From Alistipes sp. (GTDB lineage Bacteria > Bacteroidota > Bacteroidia > Bacteroidales > Rikenellaceae), in assembly GCA_020026415.1 (NCBI GenBank), contig JAHHQL010000004.1:35772-99771 (forward strand): a stretch of 64,000 nt of DNA. Direction: 5' to 3'. Below, piece by piece: positions 56,683-64,000 of this stretch. How positions within the stretch are numbered: the first letter of the stretch is position 1; each line of letters opens with the position of its first letter. A model generated the notes under the pieces. That model searched no databases. It saw nothing but the letters and a program-made list of their open reading frames with translations, and was not told the DNA's origin. A program made the position numbers and the translations under genes.

Positions 56683-58089
56683 ATGGCAAGAAAAAAAGCA
56701 AATTACCCCCTGATCGAGGGGTTGGAAATCACGACGCTGGCCGCCGAAGGAAAGGCCATGGGTCGCTGGAACGATGTGGTCGTTTTTGTGCCGATGACCG
56801 TTCCGGGCGATGTGGTCGATGTCCAGATCCGTTCGAAACGCCGCCGTTACATGGAGGGTTTCGTGGTGCGTTACGTCAAGAAGTCGCCCAACCGCGTCGA
56901 GCCGTTCTGCGCCCATTTCGGCGTGTGCGGCGGTTGCAAATGGCAGAACCTCCCCTATGAGGAGCAACTCCGTTTCAAGACCGATCAGGTACGTGACCAA
57001 CTGACGCGCATCGGTAAGATCGAACTGCCGGAAATCGCCCCCTGTCTGGGGTCGGAAAAGCAGCAGTTCTACCGCAACAAACTCGAATTTACGTTTGCCG
57101 ACCGCCGTTGGCTGACGCGTGAGGAGTTGGCTGACGAGAATGTGGTGGCTTCGCCCGCACTCGGTTTCCACATCCCCAACATGTTCGACAAGGTGCTGGA
57201 CATCGACAAATGTTGGTTGCAGCCCGATCCGTCGAACCCCATTCGTCAGGAGATCAAGAGTTTCTGTCTTGCCAACGGATATACGTTCCACAACCCCCAC
57301 ACTCACGAGGGCATCATGCGCAACATGATCGTCCGCACGGCCACGACGGGCGAAGTGATGCTCATCGTCGTATTCGGCGCGGATGATCAGGAGTGGATCA
57401 CCTGCTTGTTGAATCATGTGGCGGCGACCTTCCCCGAAATCACGTCGTTGTTCTACGTCATCAACACCAAACTCAACGATTCGGTGTCGGATCTGGTACC
57501 CGTGCTGTTCAAGGGCAAGGATCACATCGTCGAGGAGATGGAGGGGTTGAAATTCAAGGTGGGCCCCAAGTCGTTCTATCAGACCAACTCGTTGCAGGCC
57601 TATGAGTTATATAAGGTGGCACGCGAGTTCGCCGATCTGAAACCCGACGAGACCCTCTACGACCTTTATACGGGTACGGGTACGATTGCCAACTTCTGCG
57701 CTTCGCGATGCAAGAAGGTGGTGGGTATCGAGTATGTGCCCGAGGCCATCGAGGATGCGAAGATCAATTCCACGTGGAACAATATCCGCAACACGACGTT
57801 CTATGCCGGTGACATGAAAGCCGTGCTGAACGATGAATTTGTCGCCCGCAACGGCCGTCCCGATGTGATCATCCTCGATCCGCCGCGTGCCGGTGTCGAT
57901 GAACCCGTTCTGGAGGTGATTCTTCGCGCCGCACCCGAACGTATGGTTTATGTAAGTTGCAACCCCGCCACGCAGGCACGCGACCTTGCCATTCTGAACG
58001 AGGCCTACAAGGTGGTTGCCGTGCAGCCCGTCGATATGTTCCCCCACACGCAGCATGTCGAGAATGTCGTAAAACTGATCAAGCGATAA
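56683..58089 (+). CDS. rlmD: 23S rRNA (uracil-C5)-methyltransferase, RlmD/RumA type
   Basis: 468 residues. An N-terminal TRAM domain (about 10-65) is followed by four Fe-S cysteines, three of them in CAHFGVCGGCKWQ (about 75-87), and the SAM-binding methyltransferase domain with LYDLYTGTGTIANFCA, IILDPPRAGVDEPV and the catalytic Cys in YVSCNPATQARDL. RlmD methylates U1939 of 23S rRNA; RlmCD-type dual specificity cannot be excluded. The start is supported by the consensus promoter 27 bp upstream. Single gene. Confidence 0.95.
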   Translation: MARKKANYPLIEGLEITTLAAEGKAMGRWNDVVVFVPMTVPGDVVDVQIRSKRRRYMEGFVVRYVKKSPNRVEPFCAHFGVCGGCKWQNLPYEEQLRFKTDQVRDQLTRIGKIELPEIAPCLGSEKQQFYRNKLEFTFADRRWLTREELADENVVASPALGFHIPNMFDKVLDIDKCWLQPDPSNPIRQEIKSFCLANGYTFHNPHTHEGIMRNMIVRTATTGEVMLIVVFGADDQEWITCLLNHVAATFPEITSLFYVINTKLNDSVSDLVPVLFKGKDHIVEEMEGLKFKVGPKSFYQTNSLQAYELYKVAREFADLKPDETLYDLYTGTGTIANFCASRCKKVVGIEYVPEAIEDAKINSTWNNIRNTTFYAGDMKAVLNDEFVARNGRPDVIILDPPRAGVDEPVLEVILRAAPERMVYVSCNPATQARDLAILNEAYKVVAVQPVDMFPHTQHVENVVKLIKR

Positions 58090-58109
58090 ATCGTTCGCTT
58101 TTAAATAGG

Positions 58110-58141
58110 AAAAGCCTTCCACTGCGGTAGAGGGCTTTTTT
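58110..58141 (+). terminator. Terminator after rlmD
   Basis: Imperfect stem AAAAGCC / GGCTTTT with inner pairing and a T-run, 20 bp after the stop. It marks the edge of the AT-rich island. Confidence 0.8.
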
Positions 58142-58177
58142 GTTGCTATTAAAAATAAATTTATGTTATTGTTTTAA

Positions 58178-58786
58178 TCAGTACCATCCTGATAATTGGA
58201 GATAACAACGTTCTTCATTGCTTCCATCTCCATCCCACCAATTGGCTAAAGATAAACGAATTATTCTTCCTGCTTCAATTTTTTCAATGGGATCTTGAAA
58301 ACCTACAAATTTCAATCTGTGGTTTTTGTATCTATAATAGTTTTTACTAAAATATATTTCGTGTTGTAAATCTTCGTCAGGAATCCAAAACTGAGTACTG
58401 AAAGAAGGTGTGTTTGAATGGTCTATAAAATTCTTATTTCCATCAAATTTTAAACAACCTTCAAAAGTATCTTCAAGGTTACCTGTCGTTAGGCGAGAAT
58501 CAAAATTATGAGTCTTTATAAAAGAAATAATTCCAGGGTAGCCAATATTTCCTATCTTTCGAATAGGAGTAGTTTGTTTGTCTTCTATGTGAGGAATGAG
58601 ACGAACATTCCATGCGGTTTCTACAGACATTTCCCATATATCTCCTATTTCAAAAGGGGCATCTTCTGGTAAGTTTCCTCCGGTTGCATTATGTATTCGG
58701 ATAAGTTCACATGTATTTTGGTCAATTCCTCCGACACATACTCCGTTGCGCATTTGTGTTTTAGAAACAATTAATACTGTAGACAT
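58178..58786 (-). CDS. Dual OB domain-containing protein
   Basis: 202 residues, cytosolic, AT-rich codons. The N-terminus VLIVSKTQMRNGVCVGGID and the segment TCELIRIHN are what I recall of the dual OB-containing domain (DuOB), a pair of OB folds expected to bind nucleic acid or nucleotides. Further features are PFEIGDIWEMS and a C-terminal RLSLANWWDGDG. No catalytic motif is apparent. It is the last gene of the island operon, 36 bp after the second DUF488 gene. Function is unknown. Confidence 0.68.
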   Translation of the reverse strand: MSTVLIVSKTQMRNGVCVGGIDQNTCELIRIHNATGGNLPEDAPFEIGDIWEMSVETAWNVRLIPHIEDKQTTPIRKIGNIGYPGIISFIKTHNFDSRLTTGNLEDTFEGCLKFDGNKNFIDHSNTPSFSTQFWIPDEDLQHEIYFSKNYYRYKNHRLKFVGFQDPIEKIEAGRIIRLSLANWWDGDGSNEERCYLQLSGWY

Positions 58787-58822
58787 GATTTCAGGTTGGT
58801 TGTTTTATGGTTTTAGGTTTGG

Positions 58823-59305
58823 TTATAGATTTATTATTTTAGCGTGTAGTTGTTCTGCAATTTTTTTTGCGACTAATGATCTATGACAGGCTTCCGCATG
58901 TTCTTCAACACAAAAAAAGACAATATTTGTTACCCCCGATTCTTTTAATTTAGAAATGAAAGGATTAAAATCGTAATTGTCTAAAATTTGGTTTTTATAT
59001 TCTCTTGAAAATATTTGTCCTAATATAGTGCGTTGTTTTTTGGTTTCTCCGTTAATTTTGTCTGCGTCCTTTTGTTTTTGACGAATATCATTGGTTGGTG
59101 CGAGTTCTTTAATATAAAGGTAGTCAATATTGAGTTTAGATAATTTGTCCTGTAAATACTTGCTGTTTACATACTTATATTGAGATCCTCTAACGCCACG
59201 ACGTTGGCGTATGTCGCAAAACAATTCAATTTTATTATCAATGAGTTTTTTGAAATAAGATTCTTTAGTAGAGTTATAGACTCCAATCGTAAAAATGTTG
59301 ATCAT
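58823..59305 (-). CDS. DUF488 family protein (second paralogue)
   Basis: 160 residues, AT-rich codons. DUF488 hallmarks are present: FTIGVYNS at the N-terminus, LFCDIRQRRG (the D-x-R motif), IKELAPT, and CVEEHAEACHRSLVA near the C-terminus with the conserved Cys-His-Arg. The start at 59305 overlaps the upstream DUF488 gene by 32 bp (ATG 59317 is an alternative), so translation is probably coupled. The family has no established biochemical function; the invariant Cys, His and Arg suggest an active site. Confidence 0.82.
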   Translation of the reverse strand: MINIFTIGVYNSTKESYFKKLIDNKIELFCDIRQRRGVRGSQYKYVNSKYLQDKLSKLNIDYLYIKELAPTNDIRQKQKDADKINGETKKQRTILGQIFSREYKNQILDNYDFNPFISKLKESGVTNIVFFCVEEHAEACHRSLVAKKIAEQLHAKIINL

Positions 59306-59924
59306 ATTGAAATTCATTAGTATTATCGTCAAATTGTTCTTCTTGCTTATATGATTTTCTTGATTTAAAAAAAGGAGGTAGAGGATTGGGGTTGAATAGG
59401 TCTCCATTAGGCCAAATACCTCCATTTTCGCTAACTAATTTTGTCATTATATCAAGTTGAGAAATTATTCTGTTAGGGGATATTATATGGTGCATTTCAA
59501 TATTATGGTCGAAATATAATTCTCGTCCTATTAATTTACTCCTATGGCATTCAGAAGGATCTGATTCACTACACATAATTGCAACTAAATAGCCTCTTTC
59601 ATTTGCTGCTATAAGTCTGTCCAAGCCTCTCTTGAAAGTATCTTGTTCGGCCATTTTTTTATAGTCAAAGAATCCTTCATTATCGTAACATTCTTCACGT
59701 AATGGACGACCTCCAATACAATCACCCATATATCCATAATTTATATTGTACCTTTTTAATAAGAGTTGAATGGTTCCTCTATTATAATCAGGTGCCCATT
59801 TGGAATATGGAGTACTTCTAACATCAATTAAATATTTGATATTATAAGATTGTAACTCATCAATGAATTCGTTGAAATTTTTTTGTCCGTGTCCGATAGA
59901 ATATAAAGTTGATTTATTATTCAT
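59274..59924 (-). CDS. DUF488 family protein (first paralogue)
   Basis: 216 residues, AT-rich codons. Canonical DUF488 features: YSIGHGQKNFNEFIDEL, YLIDVRSTPYSKWAPDYN, YGYMGDCIGGRPL and IMCSESDPSECHRSKLIGREL, again ending in Cys-His-Arg. The C-terminal 45 residues after the domain are acidic and low in structure. It is longer than and divergent from the downstream paralogue, so the two belong to different DUF488 subgroups working as a pair. First gene of a three-gene operon with its own consensus promoter. Confidence 0.85.
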   Translation of the reverse strand: MNNKSTLYSIGHGQKNFNEFIDELQSYNIKYLIDVRSTPYSKWAPDYNRGTIQLLLKRYNINYGYMGDCIGGRPLREECYDNEGFFDYKKMAEQDTFKRGLDRLIAANERGYLVAIMCSESDPSECHRSKLIGRELYFDHNIEMHHIISPNRIISQLDIMTKLVSENGGIWPNGDLFNPNPLPPFFKSRKSYKQEEQFDDNTNEFQYDQHFYDWSL

Positions 59925-59947
59925 AACTGATTAGTTTTCAACACTAA

Positions 59948-59980
59948 CAAAGTTAATGCTTTATTTTTTTATAACCCAAA
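59948..59980 (-). promoter_or_regulatory. Promoter of the DUF488 operon
   Basis: Minus-strand TTTG (59980-59977), 21 bp, TAACTTTG (59955-59948); leader about 18 nt. The island operon thus uses the host-type promoter. Confidence 0.8.
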
Positions 59981-60126
59981 GTTTTAAGTTCTTTTTATTA
60001 TAAATAATTAGGAAAATTATATCTGTGAGTTATTTTATTGATATTTATCAAATTAATAACGATTAAATGAGTTAATAATATTGTTTAAATCGAATAAATG
60101 TATATTCGTTTAGTATGTGTAGTTAT

Positions 60127-60168
60127 GTACTTAAAAGTACTATTTTCGGGAAAATGGCGTTATATTTG
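60127..60168 (+). promoter_or_regulatory. Promoter of the SIMPL gene with a palindrome in the -33 region
   Basis: TATATTTG at 60161-60168 is the -7 element. The place expected for the -33 element ends a 14-bp perfect palindrome, GTACTTAAAAGTAC (60127-60140), and there is no TTTG there. A dimeric regulator bound to this palindrome could replace or block the -33 contact. Confidence 0.6.
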
Positions 60169-60207
60169 CATTACACCGTAGAAATTGAATCCTTAAAATA
60201 AAACGCT

Positions 60208-60888
60208 ATGAAAAAATTGATTTTGATGGTGGCTGCCGTGCTGATGTCGGTGGCGGCATTGGCCGATAACCCCTCTTTCATTCAGGTGACGGGTAAAGCC
60301 GTCAAGGAGTTCACCCCCAACGAATACTACGTGAAAATCGTCATCAACGAGCGCGACTCCAAAGGAAAAATCACCGTCGAGGAGCAGCAGCGTCAGATGA
60401 TCTCCACGCTGAAACGCCTCGGCGTGGACATCGAGAAGCAGTTGCTGTTTGCCGATATGTCGGGCGAATTTTTCAAGAAAAAGACCTCGGTGGCATCGGC
60501 ATCCTATCAGTTGAAACTTTCGTCGGCAAAGGAGGTGGCGGAAGTCCAGCAGGCATTGGTCGATCTGGGTCTGTCGTCGGTCTATCTGGAGCGCGTGTCG
60601 CACTCCGACCTCGAAAAATTCAAGCATGAGGTGCGCCGTGCATCGGTCGTGAATGCCCGCGAATGTGCCGAGGAGTTGGCCGAGGCATTGGGTCAGAAGG
60701 CGGGTCGTTGCTTCTACATCAACGATTCGAATTACGACATCACGCCCCGCTACAACAATATGCTGCGCATGAATACAAGAGCCTATGACGATATGGCTTT
60801 TGAGGAAGAAACTGTCGAAGAGCCTTCGATCGAGTTCAAGTCGATCAAGATCGAATACAGCGTTCAGGCGCGGTTTGTCTTGTTGTAG
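60208..60888 (+). CDS. SIMPL (DUF541) domain protein, exported
   Basis: 226 residues. Signal peptide (about 1-19, ending VAALA before DNPSF). The SIMPL domain runs from FIQVTGKAVKEFTPNEY through the C-terminal KIEYSVQARFVLL. Members are periplasmic or outer-membrane-facing proteins linked to stress tolerance, without defined activity. A small acidic stretch FEEETVEEP precedes the last strand. It stands alone between the AT-rich island and a bidirectional terminator. Confidence 0.88.
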   Translation: MKKLILMVAAVLMSVAALADNPSFIQVTGKAVKEFTPNEYYVKIVINERDSKGKITVEEQQRQMISTLKRLGVDIEKQLLFADMSGEFFKKKTSVASASYQLKLSSAKEVAEVQQALVDLGLSSVYLERVSHSDLEKFKHEVRRASVVNARECAEELAEALGQKAGRCFYINDSNYDITPRYNNMLRMNTRAYDDMAFEEETVEEPSIEFKSIKIEYSVQARFVLL

Positions 60889-60906
60889 GCATCCCGATAA
60901 ACCCAC

Positions 60907-60944
60907 AAAAAAAGCATTCCCGATCATCGGGAATGCTTTTTTTT
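60907..60944. terminator. Bidirectional terminator between the SIMPL and hemolysin-III genes
   Basis: Stem GCATTCCCGAT / ATCGGGAATGC flanked by seven A residues on the left and eight T residues on the right. Confidence 0.93.
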
Positions 60945-61620
60945 ATGCGTAGAGGAAGAACACGATGCCGATGAAGTGGGCGATGACCGCAAGGTTGATC
61001 AACAGATGCCATACCATGTGGTGGTAGCGGAATCCCTTGCGGGCGTAGAACCATGCACCGAGCGTGTAGAGGATGCCTCCTAAGGCGATCAGCCACAGAA
61101 GCACGGGCGAGGCCTGACGGATGAAGAGCGGCAGGAAAAAGACGATCGTCCAACCCATCACCAGATAAATTGTCAGACTCACCGCGGGAACAGACCGCCG
61201 CGAAAGCGACTTGTAGAAGATGCCGAAGATGACCATGAGCCATTGGAGGATGGTGATGAAGATGCCCTGCCAGCCGCCGATGACCGTCAGCGCGATGGGC
61301 GTGTAACTGCCCGCGATCGCCACGTAGATGAAAATATGGTCGAGAATGTGGAAAATCTCCTTGTGGCGCGATTGGGGGTTCATCGAGTGATAGAGGGTCG
61401 AGGCCATGAACATCATGTGGATCGAGACAACGAAGATCGAGACCGACACGGCCGCCAGACAGGGCGATTCGGCATCGTGGGTGTAGGCCCACACCGCCGC
61501 AAACGGCAGTGCTAAAAGACTCAGGAACGACATCACGCCGTGAGTGACGGCGTTGGCCACCTCTTCACCGAAGGTGAAGATATAGGCCTTTTTCGAGGGC
61601 TTTGCGGAGTGTGTTTTCAT
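60943..61620 (-). CDS. Hemolysin III family membrane protein (PAQR/YqfA type)
   Basis: 225 residues with seven predicted membrane helices. The PAQR metal-site residues are kept: Ser and His in MASTLYHSMN, Asp and His in HILDHIFIYVAIAGSYTP, and the histidines of YHHMVWHLLINLAVIAHF near the C-terminus. PAQR proteins are thought to be zinc-dependent membrane hydrolases, possibly acting on ceramide-like lipids; bacterial members affect membrane composition. The haemolysin name is historical. A -7 candidate TATTTTTG lies at 61672-61665 on the minus strand. Confidence 0.92.
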   Translation of the reverse strand: MKTHSAKPSKKAYIFTFGEEVANAVTHGVMSFLSLLALPFAAVWAYTHDAESPCLAAVSVSIFVVSIHMMFMASTLYHSMNPQSRHKEIFHILDHIFIYVAIAGSYTPIALTVIGGWQGIFITILQWLMVIFGIFYKSLSRRSVPAVSLTIYLVMGWTIVFFLPLFIRQASPVLLWLIALGGILYTLGAWFYARKGFRYHHMVWHLLINLAVIAHFIGIVFFLYA

Positions 61621-61685
61621 GGTTTTCCTTAATTTTTCGGGTTTGTATTGTGAGGCTTACCCGCCAAAAATATAAATTTTTTCCG

Positions 61686-61693
61686 TACCTTTG
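61686..61693 (+). promoter_or_regulatory. -7 element of the relA/spoT promoter
   Basis: TACCTTTG, 27 bp before the ATG at 61721. No TTTG at the usual distance; the intervening DNA is AT-rich and shared with the divergent hemolysin-III promoter. Confidence 0.6.
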
Positions 61694-61720
61694 TTCGTAA
61701 GCGCAAAATTGAAGAAGAAA

Positions 61721-63934
61721 ATGGATCTTTCACGCTATGATAATCTGCGCACGCTGGTGCGCAACTCCTTCTCGGAGAATACCCGACTCCTTGTGGATGA
61801 GGCTCTTAGGTTTGCTTCGGAGTATTTGTCCGATCGGAAAAGATACAACGGCGACCCGATGTTGGACCACGGGGTCGAAGTGGCCGAAATCGTCATCCGC
61901 GAGGTCGGTCTGGGGCGTAATTCGACCCTCTCTTCGATTCTGCACGATGTGGTGCGTCTGGCACACAAGGAACTTGGCGAAGAAGAGTTTCTGGGGGTGA
62001 TGAGCCGTCTTAAGGAACGCTTCGGCGATCAGGTGGCGGGCATTACGATGGGACTGTCGAACATCTCGGAATTGAAACTGAAGGTTTCGACCGAGCAGGT
62101 CGATAATTTCCGCGATCTGATCGTCAGCTATTCGGAAGACCCGCGTGTGATCCTCATCAAGTTGGCCGACCGACTGGCCGTCATGCGCCGTCTGGACATC
62201 TTTCCCAAGGAGAAATGGCGCAAGAAGAGTTGGGAGTCGATGAACCTCTATGCCCAGATCGCCCACAAGTTGGGTCTTTACGGCATCAAGAGCGAATTGG
62301 AGGACATCGCACTCAAGTACCTCGAACCCAAGGAGTATGAGCATATTGTCGCCAAGTTGGAGGAGAGTGCTGACGAGCGTCGGGCATTCATCGCGCGATT
62401 CCTCGTGCCGGTGAAGGAGCGTCTGGATGCCCTCGGTCTGAAATACCACATCAAGAGCCGCACGAAATCCGTCTTTTCGATCCGCACCAAGATGCACAAG
62501 CAGAAGGTGCCGTTCGAGGGCGTTTACGATATTTTTGCCCTGCGCATCATCATCGACTGCCCGCGGGAGGACGAGAAACGCCTCTGCTGGACGGTTTATT
62601 CGGTGGTGACCGACTTCTACACGCCCAACCCGACACGTATGCGCGACTGGGTGTCGATCCCCAAATCGAACGGTTACGAGTCGTTGCATACGACCGTATC
62701 GGCCGAGGGACGTTGGGTCGAGGTGCAGATCCGTTCGGAGCGTATGGATGAGGTCGCCGAGCGCGGTATTGCCGCACACTGGCGTTACAAGGGTGTGGGG
62801 CAGGGTGCCAAGACTTCGGAACAATGGTTGAGCCGTCTGCGCGAGATGTTGGAGGAGACGCCCCAATCGTTGGCAATGCGTTTCGATGCCAAACCCGCCA
62901 CGGGCGAGATCTTTGTCTTCACGCCCAACGGCGATTTAAGAAAACTGCCTGAGGGGGCGACCCTTCTGGACTTTGCCTTCGACATTCACACGGGGCTGGG
63001 ATCGAACTGCACGGGTGGTAAGGTGAACAACCGACCCGCCACCCTGCGCGAGGTGTTGCACAACGGCGATATTGTGGAGATTCAGACCCAGAAGAACCAA
63101 GTGCCGAAAGCCGACTGGCTGTCGTTTGTCATAACGGCGAAGGCACGCGGCAAGATCCGTCAGTTTCTGCGCGAGGATGAGGCGAAGCATGCCCGCATGG
63201 GGCGTGAGGAGTTGGAACGCAAACTCAAGAACTGGAAAATGCCCCTCACGATTGATGAGGCGGTGGGGTATCTGGTGAAGTTCCTCAAGGTGCAGCGCGG
63301 TATGGATATTTACATGCTGATCTCGGAGGGGAAACTCGAATTTGCGACCATCAAGGAGATTCTGCAACGCCACCTGTCGGGCGAGGAGGACGAACAGCGT
63401 CGTTTGGCGGCGCAGGCGCAGGAGCGTCAGAAGGAGCAGGCCAAAAATGCCCGCGAGGATGAAGCGGGGCATGCCGTCCCGCAGGATGCGCTGATTATCG
63501 ACGACGATATTTCCAAACTGCAATATAAATTGGCGAAATGCTGTAATCCGATCAAGGGTGATGATATTTTCGGCTTTGTGACGATCAATTCGGGCATCAC
63601 GATCCACCGCAAGGATTGTCCCAATGCACGGCGCATGCGCGAAAAGTATGCCTACCGTGTGATTGATGCCTGCTGGCGCAGTTCGGTCGAGGGGGCATTC
63701 TGCATCACGCTGAAGTTTGTGGCGGTCGCCACCACGGGTATGGCCAACAACATCACGGAGGTCATTTCGCACGACTTGAAGTTGGGCATCCGCGAGTTGA
63801 TGATCCAACCCGCCAAGGACGGGCGTATCGAAGGGCGCGTGTCGGTCGAAGTGCCGGGCATCTCGACGGTCGATATGCTGATTCACTCCATATCGCGCAT
63901 CCGTGGCGTGCAGACCGTGCGGCGTATCAAATAG
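61721..63934 (+). CDS. RelA/SpoT homologue, bifunctional (p)ppGpp synthetase/hydrolase
   Basis: 737 residues in the long RSH order: HD hydrolase, synthetase, TGS, helical/zinc-finger-like and ACT domains. The hydrolase residues are intact (H50 in LDHG, H75-D76 in ILHDVV, and Asp in KLADRLAVMRR). The synthetase has RTKSVFSIRTKMHKQ, the catalytic Asp in GVYDIFALRI, DWVSIPKSNGYESLHTTV and the Glu in EVQIRSERM. The TGS begins near residue 380 (EIFVFTPNGDLRKLPEG), KCCNPIKGDDIFGFVT marks the conserved-cysteine region, and ACT ends the protein. Both activities are expected. The start at 61721 avoids an in-frame TTG inside the promoter. Confidence 0.96.
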   Translation: MDLSRYDNLRTLVRNSFSENTRLLVDEALRFASEYLSDRKRYNGDPMLDHGVEVAEIVIREVGLGRNSTLSSILHDVVRLAHKELGEEEFLGVMSRLKERFGDQVAGITMGLSNISELKLKVSTEQVDNFRDLIVSYSEDPRVILIKLADRLAVMRRLDIFPKEKWRKKSWESMNLYAQIAHKLGLYGIKSELEDIALKYLEPKEYEHIVAKLEESADERRAFIARFLVPVKERLDALGLKYHIKSRTKSVFSIRTKMHKQKVPFEGVYDIFALRIIIDCPREDEKRLCWTVYSVVTDFYTPNPTRMRDWVSIPKSNGYESLHTTVSAEGRWVEVQIRSERMDEVAERGIAAHWRYKGVGQGAKTSEQWLSRLREMLEETPQSLAMRFDAKPATGEIFVFTPNGDLRKLPEGATLLDFAFDIHTGLGSNCTGGKVNNRPATLREVLHNGDIVEIQTQKNQVPKADWLSFVITAKARGKIRQFLREDEAKHARMGREELERKLKNWKMPLTIDEAVGYLVKFLKVQRGMDIYMLISEGKLEFATIKEILQRHLSGEEDEQRRLAAQAQERQKEQAKNAREDEAGHAVPQDALIIDDDISKLQYKLAKCCNPIKGDDIFGFVTINSGITIHRKDCPNARRMREKYAYRVIDACWRSSVEGAFCITLKFVAVATTGMANNITEVISHDLKLGIRELMIQPAKDGRIEGRVSVEVPGISTVDMLIHSISRIRGVQTVRRIK

Positions 63935-63960
63935 ACGTTCCACGGGGAACAATTTTAGGT

Positions 63961-63994
63961 CGGGGCTGCTCTTCGGAGCGGCTCCGATTTTTTT
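63961..63994 (+). terminator. Terminator after the relA/spoT gene
   Basis: Stem CGGGGCTGCTC / GAGCGGCTCCG (G-U pairs included) capped by TTCG, then a run of nine T residues. Confidence 0.85.
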
Positions 63995-64000
63995 TGGGGG

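Larger units (their letters stand above)
58146..60160. other. AT-rich genomic island with a DUF488-DUF488-dual OB module
   Basis: Base composition drops abruptly after the rlmD terminator and recovers just before the SIMPL gene. Codon use in its three genes favours A/T-ending codons, unlike every other gene here. No integrase, transposase, tRNA or clear flanking direct repeat is visible. Confidence 0.8.

Noticed and set aside
57767..57782. Second parS-like match in rlmD
   Set aside because: It encodes conserved residues of the methyltransferase (NSTWNN), so codon constraint explains it; kept only as a note to the intergenic site.
58164..60095. Possible direct repeats flanking the AT-rich island (TTGTTTTAATC versus TTGTTTAAATC)
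   Set aside because: Imperfect, AT-rich and expected by chance; no integrase or target duplication supports them.
1..64000. CRISPR arrays, insertion sequences, tRNA or rRNA genes
   Set aside because: Read for regularly spaced repeats, transposase motifs, T-loop GTTCGA contexts with acceptor pairing, and rRNA signatures; none was convincing.

Overview
The window reads as chromosomal DNA of a high-GC member of the Bacteroidales, most likely Alistipes or another member of the Rikenellaceae. The reasons are: promoters of the Bacteroidota type (TTTG, 18-21 bp, TAnnTTTG) in front of many genes; no useful Shine-Dalgarno signals; both S46 dipeptidyl-peptidases (DPP7- and DPP11-like); a Bacteroidota-style Mrp without its CxxC; a fimbrillin/PCMD-like lipoprotein; and WG-repeat kinases. 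Genus is an inference. I saw no rRNA, tRNA, insertion sequence, prophage or CRISPR array. Coding density is high and most genes are housekeeping.

Layout. 1-873: 3' end of an ftsW/rodA-type gene and an Hsp15-like S4 protein. 1044-1279: a strong promoter, a highly structured non-coding RNA of about 200 nt and a bidirectional terminator; it may be 6S RNA. 1281-4156 (-): sppA and a nucleotidyltransferase. 4343-12385 (+): mrp, nadA, a DPP7-like peptidase, metG, ilvE. 12463-19096 (-): ybeY-mnmG, then pheS, a TPR protein and an EnvC-like amidase activator. 19200-21518 (+): patatin with an outer-membrane barrel. 21792-28879 (-): M13 peptidase, pgk, a NatAB-type ABC exporter, nrnA. 29108-31201 (+): HAD hydrolase, rdgB, folE. 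31286-40841 (-): LuxE-like/cytidylyltransferase/mscL; pdxA-thrS-infC; rnz-trmH family; trxB.

40874-45694 (-) holds a compact signalling-like cluster: an intact kinase with WG repeats, a DUF4954 beta-helix protein, a vWA protein and a pseudokinase with WG repeats. 45763-48533 (-) has slyD and a 54-aa peptide plus lipoprotein pair. 48731-55219 (-) is a tightly packed seven-gene unit (metallo-hydrolase, FkbM methyltransferase, trmD, lpxB, FAH hydrolase, maf, DPP11-like peptidase). 55444-58089 (+) has an unknown anchored coiled-coil protein and rlmD. 58146-60160 is a sharply AT-rich island carrying two different overlapping DUF488 proteins and a dual-OB protein; this is the clearest sign of horizontal transfer and the best candidate for an uncharacterised system. 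60208-63934 carries a SIMPL protein, a hemolysin-III family protein and a RelA/SpoT enzyme.

Other points of note: infC has no canonical start codon that preserves its N-terminal domain (an AUC start is proposed); folE and the LuxE-like gene look leaderless; the usual infC-rpmI-rplT linkage is broken by a 650-bp strand-asymmetric spacer; and several C-rich, G-poor intergenic tracts look like Rho loading regions.
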